Assembly: GCA_003153875.1 (NCBI GenBank)
Contig: PMBY01000444.1
Coordinates: 1 to 9,371 of the forward strand
Origin: Myxococcales bacterium
GTDB lineage: Bacteria > Myxococcota > Polyangia > Fen-1088
Direction of reading: 5' to 3'
DNA length: 9,371 nucleotides
Under the pieces are notes generated by a model. It was not told the DNA's origin, did no database searches, and saw nothing but the letters and a program-made list of their open reading frames with translations. Made by a program: the position numbers and the translations under genes. This document shows, piece by piece, positions 4,642 through 9,371 of this stretch; position 1 is the stretch's first letter, and each line of letters begins with the position of its first letter.

Positions 4642-7413
4642 CTACGGACTTGAGCCCTTGACGTAGACCCGCAGGTCGGCCAACGCCAGTTGCGTGCCCG
4701 TGGTCTTGTAGACCCGTACATACCGGTAGGCGTTCCTATCATGCTCGACATACCAAAACTTGTCGTTGTACCCCAGGTCGCTCCTATGTCTGAACTGCGT
4801 CGCATTCTGGGCTGCAAGCACGGAGAAGATCGCGAAGCCCACGTCATTTGACGCTTGGATTTCAAAGTTGGTCAAGTCAACGTCCGTCAAGAGAGCCGGC
4901 TCCAGCTCTAGTTTCTGGATGACATAGGCGCTGCCCAGATCAAGCATGAACCAGGGATTATCCGAAGCGCTTCCGGATTGCCAATAGGTCTTGTTCCCCA
5001 GGTCGTTGCCAAGATTGGCCGCATGACCGGAAACCGACGATGAGGCCGAAGTCACCGCCTTCAAGGCAATATTATCGCCGCTGTAGGTGCCACCCAGCAG
5101 ATTATCGTAGGAAGCCTCCACCCCGGAAGCGTCAATCACCGCTTGCGCATCGGACGGCCATGCCCCCGCGACATAATGGTAGTTCGTCGTCACGCAATTC
5201 GTGCTCTGATAACTGGCATTATTGGACCAGAGGTTGTCAGTTGCCGCATTGACATTTCCGGAGCTCCAGGACAAAAAGGAATTCCGGGACAGTTTTGAAT
5301 CCAGCACGCAGAAATCCATAAGCACGTTGAGGGAATTGTCGTCTATTTGCGCCGAATTGCTCAAACCTATCGGAACCTGACCGTAGGCATAGTTCTTGCT
5401 GAAGTGAATCGGCTCCGGCCCGAAGGTATAATAATCCGGTTCCGCGTCCCCGGAACAATACCGGCGATAGGTCCCCACGTGCGACGAGCGGTTGTAGAAA
5501 ACCTCACTCTTGCCGGCGATGGCGGGCGTGGGAAAATGCGCGCTGAATTGCCCGGTCCGATTATGGTACCCGGCGAACGGGACGTCGGAAACATCGTTGT
5601 TGTAGACTCTGGCATTTTCGGCATGGATACAATCGATGCCGGTCGCCTGCGTGAAGTCCGAGCCTGTATCGCGTACGACATTGTCGCTCACCAATGTGTT
5701 GGTATTTCGCTGCGTTTCCGAAGTCGGATCACTTGTGACAAGGTGGGCGCTTCTCCCGACGATGACGCCTGCTGCCGTAGAATCAAAGAAGTAATTCCCT
5801 TGGATGGTGGCGCCGTCGCAGCCGTCGTATAGCTGAACGCCGCAGGTCCCCAGGTGCTGAAACACGCAGTTCTTGACCACGCTCGAATTTGCATGGGTCA
5901 GCACCAGCGCCCCCGGCACCTCATCGGTGTATTCCACGTTGTCCAGTCCCCACAGCATTTCTCCTTGTGAGCCACCGATCCAGCGGTCTTTCGTGCGCGA
6001 CCAGTTGTTGTGCTCAAAGGTCAATCCGTCAAGCATGATCCGACTGGCCTTGGCGGTCCTGGTCCCGGCTATTCTCCACGGGCAGTCAACCACCGGTGCG
6101 TAAACGCTCGCCGTAGCCATGTCTTCCCAGGGCTGCGGATAGTAGTACACTTTGCCGTTTGCTCCGTCTAGGTACCATTCTCCATATTCATCCAGGTATT
6201 CAAGCACATTGGACAGCTCCACCCATTCTGTGGAAGTTGCCCTGCCCATCGAGCTCCATTTGTTGAAATCGGGGTTTTCGATCTTCAATACCCAGTCGTT
6301 TGCATCAAACGACGACATTCCGGTTATGGAAATCTCGGCCGTCTTGAAAGCGCTGAAGAAGGTGACGACCGCTGCCGCTGGATTCGCAAGAGCTACCAGA
6401 TCGGTCTTCTTGAACTTTATGCCGTCCTGCGCATACGATGCTGTGGCGGGATCATCCCACCAGCCGTCCTGCGGCAGAAATTTCCCCGCGCGCTGAGCCC
6501 GCACGTTGTTCACATACAGTTGGCGAAAGTAGCCTGCGTATCCCGCGGAAGCAGATACATCGGCCACGAAGTACGGCTTGCCGGCAACCGGCGTCCAGCC
6601 TGTTATGGCCTTGCCGGCATCGACAATCGGGATTTCCCCTGGATATGCTCTGTAGACCATATAGTGCCCGTCGGGGCCCGAATCAGCGCTGGTAAGGGTG
6701 AACGTCGTGGTCCGGGGATATGTGCCGCCGTGTAGGTAGACGACAATATCGCCGGTCGCGGTTTTGTTGAGGTTATTGGTTCTGATGTAGTCCCTGGCCT
6801 TTTCCAGCGTGTTCCATGGGGTCGCGGCGGTTGCACCGTCGTTGGTGTCGCTGCCTGTCGGGGAAACGTAGAATGAGAAGCTGGGTAAGGAGACAGTGGT
6901 GCCACCTGTGGCCGTGGTCCCACCTGTGGCAATAGATCCGCCCGTGGCCGTGGTGCCACCGGTTCGTCCACCCGCGGGCGTGGTGCCACCCGTTCGTCCC
7001 CCCGTGACGGTGCCGCCCGCCGCCCCACCGCTGGCCGTGCTGCCGCCCGTTGCCGTGGTTCCTCCGGACGCGCCCCCCGTTGCTTTCGAGCCGCCGGTGG
7101 CGGTGGAGCCGCCGCTCGTCGTTGTGCCTCCTGCGTTGGTCGTGCCGCCCGCGCTGGTCGAGCCACCGGAAGGTTGGATGCTTCCTGCAGGCGTGAGTGT
7201 CCCTCCTGTGACCGGAGTCGACGTACTGCCGCCCGTCGCCGCCGTGCCCCCTGCGCTCGTGCTACCGCCGCTTGCAACCACGGCGCCGCCCCCCGGGCTG
7301 CCGCCGGTTCCCTTCCCGGAACCGCTGTTGCTGGCGCATGCACCCAGGGCGAGTGCCAGTGAGAAACCTGCCACTACCGCGAGGCGAATCGAATGCTGAG
7401 GGAGAGAAATCAT
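4642..7413 (-). CDS. Surface lipoprotein: Gly/Thr/Ser tether, right-handed beta-helix glycan-active domain, C-terminal discoidin domain
   Basis: Starting at ATG 7413 (AAGGAAG Shine-Dalgarno 7 nt upstream) the product is 923 residues; an in-frame ATG at 7446 has no such site. Residues 1-25 are a lipoprotein signal with lipobox LGAC and lipidated Cys26. Residues 27 to about 177 are a Gly/Thr/Ser spacer made of TGGS, AGGT and TGGT units. From 178 begins FSFYVSPTGSDTNDG, followed by LEKARDYIR, VVYLHGGTY, DSGPDGHYMVYRAYPGEIPI and AITGW: the N-terminal pattern of right-handed parallel beta-helix enzymes, closest in my memory to GH141 (xylanase/alpha-fucosidase). The helix continues to about 770 with NCVFQHLGTCGVQLYDGCDG and similar turns. 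Residues about 781-921 form an F5/8 type C (discoidin, CBM32-like) domain (WQSGSASDNPWFMLDLG, YRYVRVYKT). It probably acts on plant cell-wall glycan at the cell surface. Alternatives are a pectate lyase-like or other beta-helix family; the catalytic residues are not assigned. Confidence 0.82.
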   Translation of the reverse strand: MISLPQHSIRLAVVAGFSLALALGACASNSGSGKGTGGSPGGGAVVASGGSTSAGGTAATGGSTSTPVTGGTLTPAGSIQPSGGSTSAGGTTNAGGTTTSGGSTATGGSKATGGASGGTTATGGSTASGGAAGGTVTGGRTGGTTPAGGRTGGTTATGGSIATGGTTATGGTTVSLPSFSFYVSPTGSDTNDGATAATPWNTLEKARDYIRTNNLNKTATGDIVVYLHGGTYPRTTTFTLTSADSGPDGHYMVYRAYPGEIPIVDAGKAITGWTPVAGKPYFVADVSASAGYAGYFRQLYVNNVRAQRAGKFLPQDGWWDDPATASYAQDGIKFKKTDLVALANPAAAVVTFFSAFKTAEISITGMSSFDANDWVLKIENPDFNKWSSMGRATSTEWVELSNVLEYLDEYGEWYLDGANGKVYYYPQPWEDMATASVYAPVVDCPWRIAGTRTAKASRIMLDGLTFEHNNWSRTKDRWIGGSQGEMLWGLDNVEYTDEVPGALVLTHANSSVVKNCVFQHLGTCGVQLYDGCDGATIQGNYFFDSTAAGVIVGRSAHLVTSDPTSETQRNTNTLVSDNVVRDTGSDFTQATGIDCIHAENARVYNNDVSDVPFAGYHNRTGQFSAHFPTPAIAGKSEVFYNRSSHVGTYRRYCSGDAEPDYYTFGPEPIHFSKNYAYGQVPIGLSNSAQIDDNSLNVLMDFCVLDSKLSRNSFLSWSSGNVNAATDNLWSNNASYQSTNCVTTNYHYVAGAWPSDAQAVIDASGVEASYDNLLGGTYSGDNIALKAVTSASSSVSGHAANLGNDLGNKTYWQSGSASDNPWFMLDLGSAYVIQKLELEPALLTDVDLTNFEIQASNDVGFAIFSVLAAQNATQFRHRSDLGYNDKFWYVEHDRNAYRYVRVYKTTGTQLALADLRVYVKGSSP
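6886..7335 (-). repeat. Gly/Thr/Ser low-complexity coding repeat (lipoprotein tether)
   Basis: About 450 bp encode roughly 150 residues of imperfect 4-6-residue units such as TGGS, SGGT, AGGT and TGGR just after the lipidated Cys. The units differ at third positions, so this is not a recent array. Because the units are short and similar, the length may vary between strains by slippage. The plus strand of the same stretch reads as PPV repeats, a shadow only. Confidence 0.85.
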
Positions 7414-7420
7414 CTCGAAA

Positions 7421-7427
7421 CTTCCTT
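7421..7427 (-). promoter_or_regulatory. Shine-Dalgarno site that fixes the beta-helix gene start
   Basis: On the minus strand AAGGAAG lies 7 nt before ATG 7413. This supports starting at MISLPQHSIRLAVVAG, which gives a 26-residue lipoprotein signal, rather than 11 codons upstream at 7446. Confidence 0.7.
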
Positions 7428-7539
7428 GCTCGGCGTGAGTGAGCACGCCCCCGCGTCATCAAGAACCTGCCATCTTTGTAGTAGCGCGTGAAGCAGTTTC
7501 GGTTCAAGCGGCCAGTTGGCACACCAGGACATTGGAAGA

Positions 7540-7553
7540 AGCTATGCACCAAC
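7540..7553 (-). repeat. Third, short copy of the GH2-start repeat core
   Basis: The minus strand reads GTTGGTGCATAGCT, against GTTGGTGTATAGCT in the two long copies (plus-strand 219-232 and 1265-1278). It lies 26 bp before the GH74 start and about 127 bp before the beta-helix start, in the same strand sense relative to the minus-strand genes as the other two. Confidence 0.45.
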
Positions 7554-7578
7554 AATCTCCTCTGCGAAAGTGCTCACC

Positions 7579-9371
7579 ATGAGCTTGTTACGTAACACCC
7601 TCTGCGCGCTAATTCTGTTCGCCCTTCCAGCGTTCGCCGCCGAGAAACCCAAGGCAGTCCCCTACACCTGGAAGAGCGTCCCGATCGTGGGAGGCGGCTT
7701 CGTGGATGGATTCGTGTTCCATCCGACCGCCAAAGACGTCTGCTACGCCCGCACGGACATGGGCGGCGCCTATCGCAGGAATCCCACGACCAGGCGCTGG
7801 GAACCGATGCTCGACTGGATTCCCTATAAGGATCTGAACCTGATGGGCGTCGAGAGCATTGCCGTTGATCCTTCGGATCCCAGCAAGGTCTACCTGGCCT
7901 GCGGAACCTACACGGCTCATGAAGTTCCCGACGGCGCGATCCTGCGGTCCTCGGATCAGGGCCACACCTTCCAGCGCAGCAACGTGCCTATCAAGTTCGG
8001 TGGCAACGAAGCGGGCCGTGGCAATGGCGAGCGCATGGCTGTGGACCCCAACGACGGCCGAATCCTGTTTCTGGGCACGCGCCACAGCGGCCTGTGGAAG
8101 AGCGCGGACGGCGCTGTGACCTGGAACAAGGTGGACAGCTTCCCCGCCGATGTCCTGAAATTGTCTCCCGAAGAAGCCAAGTTGCCCGCCTGGAGCGGCG
8201 GCGGCCGCAGCAGCATCGTCTTCGTCGTATTCGATCCGGCCAGCGGTACCCAGGGCAAGGCCAGCCAGACGCTGTTCGCGGGCGTCTCGGTGATGGGCAA
8301 GCCCGGCATCTACCGCAGTGACGACGGCGGCGGAACCTGGAAGGCCGTTCCCAAACAGCCCACGCAGTACCGCCCCAACCACGCGGTTCTGGCCTCCGAC
8401 GGAAATCTCTTCATCACGTACGGCACGGATCCCGGTCCCATGCAGATGATGGATGGCGGCGTCTGGAAGCTGAATACCAAGAGCAATGCTTGGACCGACA
8501 TCACTCCGGACAAGCCGGGCAAGGAACGTAAGTTCGGCTACGCCGCCGTATCTGTCGACGCGAAGAATCCCAAGGTCGTGATCGCCAGCTCTTTCTACCG
8601 CCCCAAAGGTGAGGATGTCTTCCGCACCACCGATGGCGGCGCCACCTGGAAGCCCGTGTTCGGAAGTGGCGGTGTTATGGACTACAGCCTGGCACCGTAT
8701 GTACGGGACACGGACATCCACTGGCTTTTCGACGTTGAAATAGATCCCACGAATTCCGATCACGCCCTGTTCACCACGGGCTACGGCGGCTGGGAGACGT
8801 ACGACCTGACCAATCTCGACAAGAATCTCCCCACGCATTGGTCCGTCATGAGCCCCGGCATCGAGGAGACCGTGGCCCTGGCGCTGTACAGTCCCAGTAA
8901 AGGTGCCCATGTGATCACCGGCGTCGGCGACTACTCCGGTTTCGTCCACTGGGATCTCGACAAACCGGCGCCTGATGGCAACCCCAAGCCGCCCTTCCTG
9001 GGCAACACCCACGATGTCAGCGGCGGCGAACTGAATCCCAACGTGATTGTGCGCATCGGCCGCCCGCGCCCAGGCAGCAAGAATCTGGGCTACTCCCTGG
9101 ACGGTGGAAAGACCTGGCATGAACCCGCTTCGGTGCCTGATGCCAAGGCCACCGAGGGACACATCGCGGTCTCATCCGACGGTGAAACCTGGGTGTGGAC
9201 GTCGCGCCACAATGTCCCCTATGTCACCATGGACAAGGGTGCGACCTGGACGGCGTGCGCGGGCGCGCCCATGGACACTCGCGTGATCGCCGACCGAGTG
9301 AACCCCAAGCGCTTCTATGGCATCGCCCTTTTCGAGGGCAAACTGTTCGAGAGCGTCGACGGCGCGGCTCA
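7579..9371 (+). CDS. Secreted GH74 xyloglucanase-like beta-propeller enzyme (3' end beyond right edge)
   Basis: The frame is open from ATG 7579 to the window end: 597 codons plus two bases. Residues 1-21 form a signal peptide (LLRNTLCALILFALPAFAA). The mature part opens with WKSVPIVGGGFVDGFVFHPT and YARTDMGGAYR...WEPMLDWI, the hallmark start of GH74 enzymes, which hydrolyse xyloglucan internally or from chain ends using two seven-bladed propellers. Asp60 in RTDMGG fits the first catalytic Asp; HWLFDVEIDPTNSDHALFTTGYGG (Asp385 or Asp389) fits the second catalytic segment but is less typical. Asp-box turns are visible at about 124 (SSDQGHTF), 175 (SADGAVTW), 247 (SDDGGGTW), 350 (TTDGGATW), 506 (SLDGGKTW), 550 (TMDKGATW) and 592 (SVDG, at the cut). 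GH74 proteins are usually ~700 residues or more, so a modest C-terminal part is missing. The Shine-Dalgarno is weak (GAAAG). A related sortilin-like, non-xyloglucan propeller remains possible. Confidence 0.87.
   Translation, partial: MSLLRNTLCALILFALPAFAAEKPKAVPYTWKSVPIVGGGFVDGFVFHPTAKDVCYARTDMGGAYRRNPTTRRWEPMLDWIPYKDLNLMGVESIAVDPSDPSKVYLACGTYTAHEVPDGAILRSSDQGHTFQRSNVPIKFGGNEAGRGNGERMAVDPNDGRILFLGTRHSGLWKSADGAVTWNKVDSFPADVLKLSPEEAKLPAWSGGGRSSIVFVVFDPASGTQGKASQTLFAGVSVMGKPGIYRSDDGGGTWKAVPKQPTQYRPNHAVLASDGNLFITYGTDPGPMQMMDGGVWKLNTKSNAWTDITPDKPGKERKFGYAAVSVDAKNPKVVIASSFYRPKGEDVFRTTDGGATWKPVFGSGGVMDYSLAPYVRDTDIHWLFDVEIDPTNSDHALFTTGYGGWETYDLTNLDKNLPTHWSVMSPGIEETVALALYSPSKGAHVITGVGDYSGFVHWDLDKPAPDGNPKPPFLGNTHDVSGGELNPNVIVRIGRPRPGSKNLGYSLDGGKTWHEPASVPDAKATEGHIAVSSDGETWVWTSRHNVPYVTMDKGATWTACAGAPMDTRVIADRVNPKRFYGIALFEGKLFESVDGAA

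Larger units (their letters stand above)
7414..7578. promoter_or_regulatory. Divergent regulatory region between the beta-helix and GH74 genes
   Basis: The 165-bp gap must hold promoters for both divergent CAZyme genes. It contains an inverted repeat, GGCGTG (7432-7437) and CACGCC (7444-7449) with a 6-nt loop, starting 18 nt upstream of the lipoprotein ATG, so in its 5' leader. Further right, 7540-7553 matches 13 of 14 bases of the core of the 44-bp GH2-start repeat. I see no confident -35/-10 pair on either strand. Confidence 0.55.

Noticed and set aside
5347..5832. 161-codon plus-strand ORF
   Set aside because: It is antisense to the beta-helix domain, which has clear family motifs; there is no independent support.
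6886..7335. Repetitive tract considered as a CRISPR array or minisatellite
   Set aside because: The units are 12-18 bp, imperfect and in frame within a lipoprotein gene; there are no unique spacers or constant repeats.
6896..7399. 167-codon plus-strand ORF of PPV repeats
   Set aside because: It is the complement of the Gly/Thr/Ser tether of the beta-helix lipoprotein; the Pro/Val repeats arise from reading those codons backwards.
7516..7531. TTGGCAC resembling the -24 element of a sigma-54 promoter before the GH74 gene
   Set aside because: The required GC at the -12 spacing is absent (CA at 7530-7531), so the match is half a site only.
7609..9162. 517-codon minus-strand ORF
   Set aside because: It lies wholly antisense to the GH74-like gene, whose translation shows a signal peptide, catalytic motif and seven Asp boxes. 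The antisense product is low-complexity and matches nothing; it is a GC-rich shadow.

Overview
This is a GC-rich window from a Gram-negative bacterium. The very long Gly/Thr/Ser spacer behind a lipobox, the Cys-rich lipoprotein and the density of secreted glycan-active proteins fit a soil Myxococcota of the Polyangia type. That placement is an inference from style, not from a marker gene; Acidobacteriota is an alternative.

Layout, left to right. (1) Minus strand, cut by the left edge: the first 69 codons of an exported glycoside hydrolase family 2-like enzyme. (2) Minus strand: a small Cys-rich lipoprotein of unknown function (270-1178). (3) About 1180-1535: no convincing intact gene. It holds a second copy of the GH2 gene's ribosome-binding/start region and, pointing the other way, a short stretch resembling the start of the GH74 gene 6 kb away. 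(4) Plus strand: a Phd/YefM antitoxin and PIN-domain (VapC-type) toxin operon (1572-2197). It sits behind a 28-bp near-perfect palindrome that spans a probable leaderless promoter, and ends in two tandem hairpins. (5) Plus strand: a nine-TM M28 metallopeptidase resembling ER metallopeptidase 1 (2269-4614). (6) Minus strand, convergent with it: a 923-residue lipoprotein with a ~150-residue Gly/Thr/Ser tether, a right-handed beta-helix glycan-active domain (GH141-like is the best guess) and a C-terminal discoidin/F5-8C domain (4642-7413). (7) Plus strand, divergent from it: an exported GH74 xyloglucanase-like seven-Asp-box protein, cut by the right edge (7579-9371). It is open to the window end.

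Taken together this reads as part of a plant cell-wall polysaccharide utilisation locus (GH74 plus a beta-helix hydrolase/lyase plus GH2), interrupted by a toxin-antitoxin module and a membrane peptidase. The most unusual signals are non-coding. The GH2 start region is duplicated on both sides of the lipoprotein gene. A 14-nt core of that repeat recurs once more in the divergent promoter region of the other two CAZyme genes. The toxin-antitoxin operator has the -35 and -10 boxes as its outer arms.
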